From Pilimelia columellifera (GTDB lineage Bacteria > Actinomycetota > Actinomycetes > Mycobacteriales > Micromonosporaceae), in contig NZ_BAAARY010000001.1 in NCBI RefSeq assembly GCF_039532605.1, forward strand, positions 496,001 through 560,000: a stretch of 64,000 bases of DNA. The letters run 5' to 3'. Positions 16,134 through 24,942 of this stretch are shown here, piece after piece (position 1 is the first letter of the stretch; each line of letters starts with the position of its first letter). A model generated the notes under the pieces. The model ran no database searches. It was not told the DNA's origin and saw only the letters and a list, made by a program, of their open reading frames with translations. Both the position numbers and the translations under genes were made by a program.

Positions 16134-17993
16134 ATGAGTCACTATCGCAGCAACCTTCGTGACCTTGAGTTCAACCTCTTCGAGGTTTTCGGCGCCGAGC
16201 AGGCCTTCGGCCGCGCGCCCTACGGCGACCTCGACGCCAGCACCGCCCGGGACGTGCTGGCTGAGGTCGACCGCCTCGCCCGCGAGGACCTAGCCGCCAG
16301 CTTCGCCGACAGCGACCGCAACCCACCGGTCTTCGACCCCGCCACCCACACCGCGCCGCTGCCCGAGTCGTTCAAGCGCTCCTACCGCGCCTTCATGGAC
16401 TCCGAGTTCTGGCGGCTCGACCTGCCAGCGTCCCTGGGCGGCACCCCGGCGCCGCGCGCCCTGTGGTGGTCGGTCGCCGAGCTGATCCTCGGCGCGAACC
16501 CGCCGATCTGGATGTACGCCTCCGGCCCGTCGTTCGCGCACATCCTGCACGCCGAGGGCACCGAGGAGCAACGCCGCTGGGCCAAGGTCTTCGTCGACCG
16601 ACTGTGGGGGTCCACGATGGTCCTCACCGAGCCTGACGCCGGATCCGACGTCGGCGCCGGCCGAACCCGGGCGATCCCGCAGCCTGACGGCTCGTGGCAC
16701 ATCGAGGGCGTCAAGCGGTTCATCACCTCGGGCGAGCATGACCTGTCCGACAACATCATCCACTACGTGCTGGCCCGCCCCGTCGGCGTCGAGGATGCCG
16801 GCGGTCCGGGCACCAAGGGCCTGTCCCTGTTCATCGTGCCGAAGGTCCACTTCGATCCGGAGACCGGCGAGCTGGGCGAGCGCAACGGCGTCTACGCCAC
16901 CAATATCGAGCACAAGATGGGGCTGAAGGTCTCCAACACGTGCGAGCTCACCTTCGGCGAGCACGGGACGCCGGCCAAGGGCTGGCTGCTGGGCGAGCGG
17001 CACGACGGCATCCGCCAGATGTTCATGATCATCGAGTATGCCCGGATGCTCGTCGGCACCAAGGCGATCGCCACCTTGTCCACCGGTTACCTCAACGCCC
17101 TCGACTACGCCAGGCAACGGGTCCAGGGCGCCGACCTCACCCGCTCCGCCGACAAGGCCGCGCCGCGGGTCACCATCACCCACCACCCGGACGTGCGGCG
17201 CTCGCTGCTGCTCCAGAAGTCGTACGCCGAGGGCTTCCGGGCGCTGATCCACTACACCGCACACTGGCAGGACCGGGCCGCCGTGGCCGAGGCCGACGGC
17301 GACGCACGGGCGGTTAAGCAGGCCCGCCGCATGGTCGACCTGCTGTTGCCGTTGCTCAAGGGCTGCGGTTCGGAGCGGGCCTACGAGCTGCTCGGGCACG
17401 AGGCGTTGCAGACCTTCGGCGGCTCCGGGTTCCTGCAGGACTACCCGCTGGAGCAGTACGTCCGCGACGCCAAGATCGACACGTTGTACGAAGGAACCAC
17501 CGCGATCCAGAGCCTCGACCTGTTCTTCCGCAAGATCGTCAAGGACGGCGGACGGTCGTTGCTCACCGTGGCCGGCGAGATCCAGGCATTCCTCGACCTG
17601 GAGACCGGCAACGGCCGACTCAAGGATGTCCGGCAGGCGCTGGCGTCCGCCCTCGGCGATCTCCAGACGATCATCGGGACGATGACCGGCTGGCTCGGCG
17701 AGGCTCAGGAGGGCGACGAGCGGGCCCTGTACAAGGTGGGTCTGCACTCGCGCCGGTTCCTGCTGGCGGCCGGGGATGTCGTGGTGGCCTGGCTGTTGGC
17801 GCGACAGGCGGAGGTGGCGCTGGCCGCCCTCGGTCAGGGGCCGGACCGCCCGGCCGATGTCCACTTCTACGAAGGCAAGGTCGCTGCGGCGTGCTTCTTC
17901 GCCCGTGAGGTCCTGCCGCGGTTGGCCGCTGACAGCGTAATAATCGAACAGGCTTCGTTGGGGCCGATGGAGATGTCCGAGGACGCATTCTGA
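16134..17993 (+). CDS. Acyl-CoA dehydrogenase, FadE5-like long form
   Basis: 619 residues, the long (about 600-residue) acyl-CoA dehydrogenase type with an extra C-terminal domain. FAD-dependent oxidation of acyl-CoA to 2-enoyl-CoA. Seen: an AidB/FadE5-type N-terminus, FAD/substrate motif MVLTEPDAGSDVGAGRTRA, then GFLQDYPLEQYVRDAKIDTLYEGTTAIQ with the likely catalytic Glu453. ATG 16134 follows GGGGGAT. In mycobacteria fadE5 lies next to fadA2-fabG4-htdX; here those three lie at 58.9-62.6 kb and may share its regulator. Substrate range (broad in FadE5) is inferred. Confidence 0.88.
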   Translation: MSHYRSNLRDLEFNLFEVFGAEQAFGRAPYGDLDASTARDVLAEVDRLAREDLAASFADSDRNPPVFDPATHTAPLPESFKRSYRAFMDSEFWRLDLPASLGGTPAPRALWWSVAELILGANPPIWMYASGPSFAHILHAEGTEEQRRWAKVFVDRLWGSTMVLTEPDAGSDVGAGRTRAIPQPDGSWHIEGVKRFITSGEHDLSDNIIHYVLARPVGVEDAGGPGTKGLSLFIVPKVHFDPETGELGERNGVYATNIEHKMGLKVSNTCELTFGEHGTPAKGWLLGERHDGIRQMFMIIEYARMLVGTKAIATLSTGYLNALDYARQRVQGADLTRSADKAAPRVTITHHPDVRRSLLLQKSYAEGFRALIHYTAHWQDRAAVAEADGDARAVKQARRMVDLLLPLLKGCGSERAYELLGHEALQTFGGSGFLQDYPLEQYVRDAKIDTLYEGTTAIQSLDLFFRKIVKDGGRSLLTVAGEIQAFLDLETGNGRLKDVRQALASALGDLQTIIGTMTGWLGEAQEGDERALYKVGLHSRRFLLAAGDVVVAWLLARQAEVALAALGQGPDRPADVHFYEGKVAAACFFAREVLPRLAADSVIIEQASLGPMEMSEDAF

Positions 17994-18054
17994 AACTGCC
18001 CATTCTGCCGGTCCGCCACGAGTTACTCTGGCTTATCGGCATAAGGAGTGCAAA

Positions 18055-18342
18055 ATGGGCATAGGTGGAGGCATTTTCCTTATCGCTTCAGGGGCGATCC
18101 TGGCGTACGCCATCGACGTTGATCTCGAAGTCCTCGACCTGAAGACGACCGGATGGATCCTGATTCTGGCCGGCGTTCTTGTTGAGTTTCTCACCATCTG
18201 GTACCTAGTCAGCCGCCGACGGCGACAGCCCCGGGCGGCGTCCGCGACATCAGTCCTGGAGGAGACCCGGCTGGCGCACGGTCACGCCATGGTGGACCCT
18301 GAGCCGGTGGAAACCCACGTCCGTCCCCCGCGGGAGCCCTGA
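18055..18342 (+). CDS. DUF6458 small membrane protein
   Basis: 95 residues with the family pattern MGIGGGIFLIASGAILAYAI at the start, a second hydrophobic helix (TTGWILILAGVLVEFLTIWYLV) and a basic then disordered tail. It is a two-helix membrane protein with both ends probably cytoplasmic. ATG 18055 follows an AAGGAG site. It is paralogous to the gene at 18961, with the SixA gene between them on the other strand. Function unknown. Confidence 0.8.
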   Translation: MGIGGGIFLIASGAILAYAIDVDLEVLDLKTTGWILILAGVLVEFLTIWYLVSRRRRQPRAASATSVLEETRLAHGHAMVDPEPVETHVRPPREP

Positions 18343-18365
18343 CCCACCGTCCTGGGTTAGGCGGC

Positions 18366-18863
18366 TCAGCCGCGAGCGGTGTGGCTCAGCGCCAGCTCAG
18401 CGTCGCCCGATCCGAGGCGGGACCACTCGACACGCGGCCGGTGCACCGCCAGTCCGCAGGTGCGCAGCCCGTCGCCGCCGGCCGCCGACGGCGCCAGCAG
18501 CGTCGACAGCAACGAGATCCCGGGATTGTGGCCGACGAGCAGGACCGTGCCGACACCCGCATCCACCTCGCGCAGCACTCCCAGCAGATCCGACGCCGAC
18601 GCCTCGTAGATATCCGGCACGTACCGCGCCGTAGGCGACGCCGCGTTGCCCAGCGCCACGGCGACCCCGTGCCAGGTCTGCCTGGTGCGCCGCGCCGGCG
18701 AGCACAGGACCAGCTCCGGTCGCAGGCTGTTCTTCACCAGCCAGGCGCCGGCCGCCGCGGCGTCGGCATGGCCCCGGGGGGTGAGCGGGCGATCCGCGTC
18801 GGGCAGATCGGTCGGTCGGTCGGCTTTCGCATGGCGCAGCAGGACGATGGTTGCGTCGGTCAT
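18366..18863 (-). CDS. SixA-type phosphohistidine phosphatase
   Basis: 165 residues of the histidine phosphatase (phosphoglycerate mutase-like) superfamily. Seen: LLRHAKAD with nucleophile His11 in the RHG position, DRPLTPRGHADA, CSPARRTRQTW, and the second catalytic His in LVGHNPG. The family removes phosphate from histidine in HPt proteins or from small phosphoesters. ATG 18863 was preferred to an upstream start because the family begins a few residues before the RHA motif. It lies between two DUF6458 genes that point the other way. Confidence 0.85.
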   Translation of the reverse strand: MTDATIVLLRHAKADRPTDLPDADRPLTPRGHADAAAAGAWLVKNSLRPELVLCSPARRTRQTWHGVAVALGNAASPTARYVPDIYEASASDLLGVLREVDAGVGTVLLVGHNPGISLLSTLLAPSAAGGDGLRTCGLAVHRPRVEWSRLGSGDAELALSHTARG

Positions 18864-18960
18864 GCCACAAGCTTGCCTGATTACCGATGACACTGATGGG
18901 TATCACCCCTGTCAGGGCGGCGACCATCCCGGCGTCGCGCCGCGTTGAGGAGGCGGGATC

Positions 18961-19185
18961 GTGGGCATCGGAGCAAGCATTTTTCTCATGGTGGTGGGGG
19001 CGATTCTCGCTTTCGCGGTCAACGCCGACGCGGGTTGGCTCGATATTGAGGTCGTTGGCTGGGTCATGCTGGTAGCGGGGGCTGTCGGTTTTCTCATCAC
19101 GCTGTGGTATCTCCAGCGTTCGCGGGAGGGCCGGGTGGTGCGGCGATCGGAGACGACCATCGACGATGCCCCGCCCACGGTCTGA
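18961..19185 (+). CDS. DUF6458 small membrane protein, second copy
   Basis: 74 residues, GTG start. MGIGASIFLMVVGAILAFAV and VVGWVMLVAGAVGFLITLWYL form two membrane helices, then a short tail (RSREGRVVRRSE...). GAGGAGGCGG lies just upstream of the start. It is clearly paralogous to 18055-18342 (same MGIG..IFL...GAILA.A start) but has a shorter tail. Function unknown. Confidence 0.8.
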   Translation: MGIGASIFLMVVGAILAFAVNADAGWLDIEVVGWVMLVAGAVGFLITLWYLQRSREGRVVRRSETTIDDAPPTV

Positions 19186-19226
19186 GCGGGGCCGGTAATC
19201 CCGGACGCGCTACTTCCTGGTCGGCG

Positions 19227-21065
19227 CTATTCGGCGGCGAGGCCGCGCAGGATCAGAGCGAGGCGGTCGACCCCCCCTGTCGTCACCGCGACCGGCACGC
19301 CCCAGTCCTGCCGGGTGAGATTGCAGACGCCGTGCTCGGCGTCGAGATCGCAGGTCGCGGCCTGCGCGACAACCTGAAGCACCCCCGACTCGACCTCCGG
19401 GTTGATGAGCAGGTCACGGGTCAGGTCCGGACCGACGCCGGCGCCCCCGAGCAGCAGCTCCGGTGGGGACGACGACACCTCCAATCGCGTCGGCGGGCCG
19501 TAGCTGTTGTCGAGCTTCTGCCCCGGCGGCGCGGAGAAGACGATCTCCAACCGGACGCGGCCGGCGCCGATCTCGGTCGCCGGCCGCTCCGTGCGGCGCC
19601 GTACGTCGTGGGCGGCGCTCGCGGCTCGCAGCGCCCCCGGCGCCAGCCGAACCACCCGGTGCGCCGCCGACTCGACCACCAGCACGGACCCGTCCGCCGC
19701 CAGGGCGACGTCGCTCGGCTCGGCCAGACCGATGTCCACGGTCGTCACGGCGCCGTCGGCGTACCGGCGGATCGCCCCGTTGTAGGTGTCGGCGACCAGC
19801 ACCGACCCGTCGGCGAGCGCGCAGACCCCGAGCGGGTGCTGCATGAGCGCCTGATCGGCAGGGCCGTCGGCGTGCCCGAAGTCGAACAGTCCCTGCCCGA
19901 CGACGGTGTGCAGCACCCCGTCGGTGACGTGCCGCAGCGCGCTCGTCTCGCTGTCGGCGATCCACAGTCGAGCGCCGTCCGGGCTCACCGACAGGCCGGA
20001 CGGCTGCGCCATCCACACATCAGGGATCGGACCGTCCCGCAGCGCCTCCACCGTCGTCCCCGCGTACACGCCGACTGTCCCGGCCGCCGGCTTGAACCAC
20101 CACAGTTGGTGGATGCCGGCCATCGCGATGATGACCTTGCCCTCGTACCAGGCCACGTCCCACGGCGACGACAGATCGGTGTCGAGCGCCGCCCCCTCGG
20201 ACGCGGAGCCGCCGGCGCGCCACTGGCGTCCGGCGCCGGCAATCGTGGTGACGACGCCGTCAGCGAGCCGCACCCCGCGTAGCAGATGGTTGACGGTGTC
20301 GGCGACCACGATGTCGTAGCCCACGGCAGCCGCGACCGACGCCGGCAGCGCGCACATGCCCTGCGGCTCATTGAAGGTGGCGGTGTCCGGGGGGCCGTCG
20401 GCGCGCCCGCGCCCGCCGGTTCCGATACGACGTCGGACGGTGGCCGCGTCGGCGTTCAGCTCCACCAGGCTGTGCCGGGCCGAGTCGCTGACCAGCGTCG
20501 CACCGCCGGCCGTGACCAGGGCCTTGCCCGGGAAGCGCAACGCCGTCGTGGCTGCCGGCGGCGGCACATACGGGCCGTCGCCGCGCCGCAGCGTCCCCCG
20601 CGCCTCGTGGGCGACCGCCAACTCCTCGACCAGACGGCTCAACCCGTCGGCGTGGCCCTCGCCGGCCATCGACGCGACGAGCTGCCCGGTCGGGTCGATG
20701 ACCGAGAGGGTTGGCCAGGCGTGGGCGGCGTACTGCTGCCAAGTGATCAGCTCTGGGTCGTCGAGGACCGGGTGATGGACCCCGTACCGTTCCACCGCCG
20801 CGGCCAGCGCCTGCGGGTCCCGCTCATGCTCGAACTTCGGCGAGTGCACGCCGATGACCACCAGCACGTCCTTGAACCGCTTCTCCAGCGGGCGCAGCTC
20901 GTCCAGGACATGCAGGCAGTTGACGCAGCAGAAAGTCCAGAAATCCAGCACGACGATCTTGCCGCGGAGATCAGCGAGAGTGATCGTCCGGCCGCCGGTG
21001 TTGAGCCACGCCCGCCCGCGTAGCTCAGGTGCGCGGACCGGGGCCTGAGGCGCGGAGGAGCTCAT
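19227..21065 (-). CDS. Thioredoxin-like plus NHL-repeat protein (NHLRC2-like)
   Basis: 612 residues. An N-terminal thioredoxin/TlpA fold (about 10-160) with active site WTFCCVNC (Cys46, Cys47, Cys50) and the cis-proline region AWPTLSVID. A six-bladed NHL propeller follows (about 180-480; rungs such as GYDIVVADTVNHLLRGV, GARLWIADSETSALR, GSVLVADTYNGAIRRY). A C-terminal beta domain ends the protein. The same architecture occurs in animal NHLRC2 and many bacteria. There is no signal peptide, so it is cytoplasmic. It is probably a redox protein with a scaffold propeller; the partner is unknown. ATG 21065 was preferred to a TTG eight codons upstream. Confidence 0.85.
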   Translation of the reverse strand: MSSSAPQAPVRAPELRGRAWLNTGGRTITLADLRGKIVVLDFWTFCCVNCLHVLDELRPLEKRFKDVLVVIGVHSPKFEHERDPQALAAAVERYGVHHPVLDDPELITWQQYAAHAWPTLSVIDPTGQLVASMAGEGHADGLSRLVEELAVAHEARGTLRRGDGPYVPPPAATTALRFPGKALVTAGGATLVSDSARHSLVELNADAATVRRRIGTGGRGRADGPPDTATFNEPQGMCALPASVAAAVGYDIVVADTVNHLLRGVRLADGVVTTIAGAGRQWRAGGSASEGAALDTDLSSPWDVAWYEGKVIIAMAGIHQLWWFKPAAGTVGVYAGTTVEALRDGPIPDVWMAQPSGLSVSPDGARLWIADSETSALRHVTDGVLHTVVGQGLFDFGHADGPADQALMQHPLGVCALADGSVLVADTYNGAIRRYADGAVTTVDIGLAEPSDVALAADGSVLVVESAAHRVVRLAPGALRAASAAHDVRRRTERPATEIGAGRVRLEIVFSAPPGQKLDNSYGPPTRLEVSSSPPELLLGGAGVGPDLTRDLLINPEVESGVLQVVAQAATCDLDAEHGVCNLTRQDWGVPVAVTTGGVDRLALILRGLAAE

Positions 21066-21090
21066 CGGGACATTCTCGCCGACGCCCAAA

Positions 21091-21125
21091 GACCGCCCGC
21101 CGCCCGGGGCGGGCGGCGGGCGGTC
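21091..21125 (-). terminator. Strong hairpin terminator
   Basis: Perfect 15-bp inverted repeat (21091-21105 and 21111-21125) with loop GGGGC. It sits 31 bases beyond the stop of the LppU-like gene and just before the start of the thioredoxin-NHL gene, so it separates two minus-strand units. There is no U-tract, as is common in actinobacteria. Confidence 0.75.
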
Positions 21126-21155
21126 TCGCAGGACGAACGCTGCTCGCCCCGGCGG

Positions 21156-22736
21156 TCAGCCCTTGGCGGGCTTGAGGCACAGCACGGCCTTGTTGCGCAG
21201 CTCGGCCGACGGCTGGCCAGGGTCGGGGCAGTTGGACTGGCTGCCCACCCGGCTGACGATCTTGAAGGCTCCAGGCTCGCCACAGCTCACCGGCACCGCG
21301 TCGCCCCCCTGCTGGCGCACGCAGGCGTCAACGCCGTACCGGTCCGCCGGCGCCAGCGCCCAGGTCGCGGCGAAGGGCACCACCAGCAGCAGAATCGCCG
21401 CCCCGAGCACCGCGAGCAGCACCCGTCCGTTGCGAACCTGTGGCGTGATCTCGGCGTCGTTCTCAGCCGCGGCCGGCTTGCCCACTGTCGGCATCGCCAC
21501 GGTCGCGACGCCGGTCGCGTCGTGCGGGCCCGACTGCTGACCGGGGACGACCGGTTGGGTCGGCGCGACAGTCGCGCCCGGTTGCGGCGCTGGTCCGACA
21601 GCGCCCGGTTGCGGCGCTGGCCCGGTCGCGCGGGCGACGGCCCACCCTGGCTGTTGGGCCGGCCCGCCGGCCAATCCGGCCAGGGCGTGCTCACCGGTAC
21701 GCACGTCGCCGTGTTCGTGGACAACGGGGAGCTGTTCGGTGCGCCGGGCGTCGACATGGTGGCCGCCCAGCTGCTCGGCGGGCCAACCGGCGGGGCCGGC
21801 AGGGCGCTCCGCCTCGCGCCGCGGCACGCCAGCGTCGTCGGGCTGTGCGGCCCACGCCGGTGCGGCCGCGGCCGGTTGTGCTGGACGCCCGTACACGCGA
21901 CCGGTCGCCGTGGTGGACGGTCCGCCCTGCGAAGTGGCGAAACCGGCCCCGGGCTGCCGGGGGTGGACGGACCGAACCGTGGTCCGGCCATCGGGGCTCA
22001 GTTGCTGGTGGCGCCCTGGATCGGGCAGCGCGCCCGGCCCACCCTGGAGGGAACCGTAGCTGTGCCGCGTCTCCTGATCAGGCTGTGGCGGACCGGCGGC
22101 GGACGGCGGGGCCGGCGTCGGTTGGGGGGCGGCCGGACGGCGGGCGGCGTCGAGTGATGGGTTGCCGCCGGAGGGTGTGAACGCCCAGCCGCGGACCGAA
22201 GGTTCAGGAGGATGCCCAGGGGGCGGGACGGTGGTCCGCTGGCTCGGCACTTCGGGCGAGCTGGCTGGCCCCGGGGGGCGAGCCGGGGCCGACCACGGCG
22301 AGAAGGGGATGCCGTTCGGGGCGTTCGCCGTGGAATCCTCGAACCCGTTCCGTTCCGTCAACCCGACCTGTGTCGTGGCCGGGGTTGTCGCCGACGGGCG
22401 CTCGGCCCATGGCGGGCTGGCTGTCGGCGTGGCTGGCCGGGCGGGCGGCGCCTGCGGATCCTGGGGGGCCTGGGCGGCGAACCGCGGGGTCGTTGGCTCG
22501 TCGGTGTGCCATCGTGGCGCGGCGGAGGTCGCGGGTTGGCTCAACGGCGGGAGGACCTCGGTTCGCTCCGGCGACGGGAACGGCGGCAGTTCCGTCGGCT
22601 CGAAGGTCGCGGGATCGTCGTCGGGGCGTCGGTGAGTCACGGCAGGGAACGCGTCGTGGCGACTGGCGTCATCGGACCGTGGCGGTGTCGCGGGTTGCGC
22701 TGGGGCGTCCGGGTAGCGGGGGTGCTCGGACGTCAT
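21156..22736 (-). CDS. Proline-rich membrane protein with LppU-like C-terminal domain
   Basis: 526 residues. The first ~440 are disordered and very rich in Pro, Ala, Gln and Thr, with phrases such as PAPQPGAVGPAPQPGA. Then one membrane helix (VLLAVLGAAILLLVVPFAATWAL) and an outer domain of about 60 residues with four cysteines (ACVRQ, PVSCG, SNCPD, AVLCLK). The cysteine domain resembles the LppU/SCO3897 family. The orientation puts the long proline-rich part in the cytoplasm. Function unknown. ATG 22736 follows an excellent GGAGGAGGT site; an open stretch further upstream lacks one. Confidence 0.75.
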   Translation of the reverse strand: MTSEHPRYPDAPAQPATPPRSDDASRHDAFPAVTHRRPDDDPATFEPTELPPFPSPERTEVLPPLSQPATSAAPRWHTDEPTTPRFAAQAPQDPQAPPARPATPTASPPWAERPSATTPATTQVGLTERNGFEDSTANAPNGIPFSPWSAPARPPGPASSPEVPSQRTTVPPPGHPPEPSVRGWAFTPSGGNPSLDAARRPAAPQPTPAPPSAAGPPQPDQETRHSYGSLQGGPGALPDPGRHQQLSPDGRTTVRSVHPRQPGAGFATSQGGPSTTATGRVYGRPAQPAAAAPAWAAQPDDAGVPRREAERPAGPAGWPAEQLGGHHVDARRTEQLPVVHEHGDVRTGEHALAGLAGGPAQQPGWAVARATGPAPQPGAVGPAPQPGATVAPTQPVVPGQQSGPHDATGVATVAMPTVGKPAAAENDAEITPQVRNGRVLLAVLGAAILLLVVPFAATWALAPADRYGVDACVRQQGGDAVPVSCGEPGAFKIVSRVGSQSNCPDPGQPSAELRNKAVLCLKPAKG

Positions 22737-23004
22737 CTGACCTCCTCCATCAGAGCCGACATGGGGAGTCGTCGTCCACAGCGAACTGTGGAAGACGACG
22801 CGTCGACGGTGCGTCGCCACCGGGGTGAACACAGTGTCCGTTCGAGGGGCGGGGCGTCGCGGTGACCGGATTGGCGGCTGATCACACCGTACCGGGCGGA
22901 GGGCGCCTACGGAATTCAGGTCCGCGTGCGGCCCGGGCCGCTGCCGCGTTGTCCGAGGGAAAGCCGGTTAGTTCAGCGCGGGCGGGCGAATCGCGGTAGG
23001 TGAA
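22737..23004. other. Upstream region of the LppU-like gene
   Basis: About 270 bases before the terminator at 23005. It should contain the promoter of the minus-strand LppU-like gene. I see no clear -10/-35 pair, operator or small gene. Confidence 0.4.
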
Positions 23005-23037
23005 AGGCCCCGACCGGGTCTCGCCCGGTCGGGGCCT
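23005..23037 (-). terminator. Strong hairpin terminator
   Basis: Perfect 14-bp stem, AGGCCCCGACCGGG (23005-23018) with CCCGGTCGGGGCCT (23024-23037), loop TCTCG. It lies about 60 bases beyond the stop of the 45-residue gene on the minus strand. Confidence 0.8.
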
Positions 23038-23098
23038 GGAATGCTCGCTGGTGTCGGTGATATGGCATTCATGCTTCGTCCGCTACCGCCGGCGCGCG

Positions 23099-23236
23099 TC
23101 AGCGCATGTTCTGGGTCAGGATCACCTGAAGCTCGTGACGCAGGGCGGGGGTCTTGGCCGAGCTGAGCGCCCGCTCGATGGCGCGCGAGCGCCGGGTGGC
23201 CTGACGACGGTCGCGGAGGCGGGTGATCATGCTCAT
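23099..23236 (-). CDS. Small basic conserved actinobacterial protein
   Basis: 45 residues, MSMITRLRDRRQATRRSRAI-ERALSSAKTPALRHELQVILTQNMR. Arginine-rich first half, amphipathic second half, no membrane segment. ATG 23236 has a GGAAGG site about nine bases upstream, and a strong terminator follows, so it is a single-gene transcript. Small proteins with this RDRR..TRRSRAIERAL pattern recur in high-GC actinobacteria. No function is known to me. Confidence 0.7.
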   Translation of the reverse strand: MSMITRLRDRRQATRRSRAIERALSSAKTPALRHELQVILTQNMR

Positions 23237-23496
23237 TGTGGTGGTCCTTCCGGTCTTCTTTTCCGAGGTCCGGTGTCTCTCGGGTGACTCCATTCAACCG
23301 CAACCCATTGGGAGGATGCCAACGATTATTAGGTGAGTTGGGACACTCGCCGACTAATCGAAGGTTTAGGTAGACGTTCACCAATGTTTTGTAAGTCACA
23401 TTGCAAAGCCAACAAATGCCTTCGAAATGGCGCAGAAAACGGGCGGCCGGCACGGTGGACGAACCCCGCGTCGGCCGCCGTGGCCGTGCCTGTGGA
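23237..23496. other. Relatively AT-rich intergenic region
   Basis: The stretch 23320-23430 is far richer in A/T than its surroundings and has TTAGGTGAG- and TTTAGGTAGA-like words. It precedes the 45-residue gene on the minus strand and probably holds its promoter. It also follows the end of the E2 gene. No RNA gene is recognisable. Confidence 0.35.
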
Positions 23497-24936
23497 TCAG
23501 CCCCAGGCGAGCAGCGCCGCCTCCGGGTCGGCGAGGAAGTCGCCGATGTCACGGATGAACTTCGAACCCAGCTCTCCATCGACGTGCCGGTGGTCGAACG
23601 ACAGGCCCAGCGTCGTCACCTGCCGCTTCTTGATCTTGCCCTTGTGTACCCACGGCGTCGCCCGGATGGCGCCGAAGGCCAGGATCGCCGACTCGCCCTT
23701 CGGGATGATCGGGGTGCCGGTGTCGACGCCGAAGACGCCGACGTTGGTGATCGTGAAGGTGCCGTTGGCCATGTCCGCCGGCGTCGTCTTGCCGTCCTTG
23801 GCGGTCCGGACCAGCGAGGTCATCTCGTCAGCCAGCTCCCGCAGCGACAGGCGGCCAGCATCCTTGATGTTCGGGACGATGAGCCCACGCGGCGTGGCCG
23901 CGGCGATGCCGAGGTTGACATACTCCTTGACGATCACCGCCTCGTCGGTGAAGGACGAGTTGACCAGCGGGTTGCGCTTGAGCGCCAGCAGCGACGCCTT
24001 CGCCACCAGCAGCAGCGGGGAGACGCGGACGTCCTTCCACTCCCGGTTGGCCTTGAGCCGCTCGATGGCCTTCATCGTCCGCGTCACGTCGACCGTCAGG
24101 AACTCGGTGACGTGCGGGGCGGAGAACTTCGAGGACACCATGCCCTCGGCCATCATCTTGAGCAAGCCCTTGACCGGGATCCGCTGCTCGCGGTCCGGGC
24201 CGAAAGCTGGCGCGCTGGCGGCAGCCGCGAGCGGCGCCCCCGTCACGGCCGGAGCCGAGGCGGCGCGCTGCACGTCGTCGCGGGTGATCGAGCCCTGCGG
24301 CCCAGTCCCGGACAGGATCGTCAGGTCGATGCCCAGGTCACGGGCCAGCTTGCGGACCGGCGGCTTGGCGAGCGCCTTGCCGCCGTCCGGGGACAGGACG
24401 GTGCGGGCGACGACCGGCGCCGGCGCGACAGCGACAGGGGCGGCCACAACCGGCGTGGCCACAACCGACGCGGGAGCGACGGCCGGAGCCGCCGCAGCGG
24501 CGGCTCCGTCGCCCTTGCGGGCACGGCGCTTCGTCGAACCGATCTTCGGGCCGGTGCCGACCAGCATCGGTCCGCCGGTGTCCGGCTCCGGCGTCGTCAT
24601 GCCCGGCTCCTGGAACCCCTCGCCGGCCGGCGCCGGGGGGGCGTCGATCGGGGCGTCCGGGGTGGCCGGGGCCGCCAGGTCGCCGCCGGACGGTTCGGTG
24701 TCGATCGCGATGATCGACGTGCCGACCTCGACCGTCGAGCCCTCCGCGAAGTGGATGGCGTGGACCTTGCCGGCCCACTTCGCCGGGATCTCCACCGCCG
24801 CCTTGGCGGTCTCGACCTCGACCATCGGCTGGTTCAGCTCGACCAGATCGCCGACCTTGACGTACCAGGTGAGGATCTCGCCCTCGGTCAGGCCCTCGGC
24901 CAGGTCGGGAAGCGGGAACTCCTTGATGCGCGACAT
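23497..24936 (-). CDS. bkdC: Dihydrolipoamide acyltransferase (E2) of branched-chain 2-oxoacid dehydrogenase
   Basis: 479 residues. Lipoyl domain (1-80) with lipoylated Lys45 in VETAKAAVE; Pro/Ala-rich linker; E1/E3-binding domain (VRKLARDLGIDLTILSGTGPQG); a second Ala-rich linker; catalytic acyltransferase domain ending with SFDHRHVDGELGSKF, where the His and Asp of HxxxDG are present. It transfers branched acyl groups from E1-bound TPP to CoA, giving the isobutyryl-, isovaleryl- and 2-methylbutyryl-CoA primers of branched fatty acids. It starts six bases after E1beta, so it is the last gene of the operon. E3 is not in the window. Confidence 0.9.
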   Translation of the reverse strand: MSRIKEFPLPDLAEGLTEGEILTWYVKVGDLVELNQPMVEVETAKAAVEIPAKWAGKVHAIHFAEGSTVEVGTSIIAIDTEPSGGDLAAPATPDAPIDAPPAPAGEGFQEPGMTTPEPDTGGPMLVGTGPKIGSTKRRARKGDGAAAAAAPAVAPASVVATPVVAAPVAVAPAPVVARTVLSPDGGKALAKPPVRKLARDLGIDLTILSGTGPQGSITRDDVQRAASAPAVTGAPLAAAASAPAFGPDREQRIPVKGLLKMMAEGMVSSKFSAPHVTEFLTVDVTRTMKAIERLKANREWKDVRVSPLLLVAKASLLALKRNPLVNSSFTDEAVIVKEYVNLGIAAATPRGLIVPNIKDAGRLSLRELADEMTSLVRTAKDGKTTPADMANGTFTITNVGVFGVDTGTPIIPKGESAILAFGAIRATPWVHKGKIKKRQVTTLGLSFDHRHVDGELGSKFIRDIGDFLADPEAALLAWG

Positions 24937-24942
24937 TTCAGC

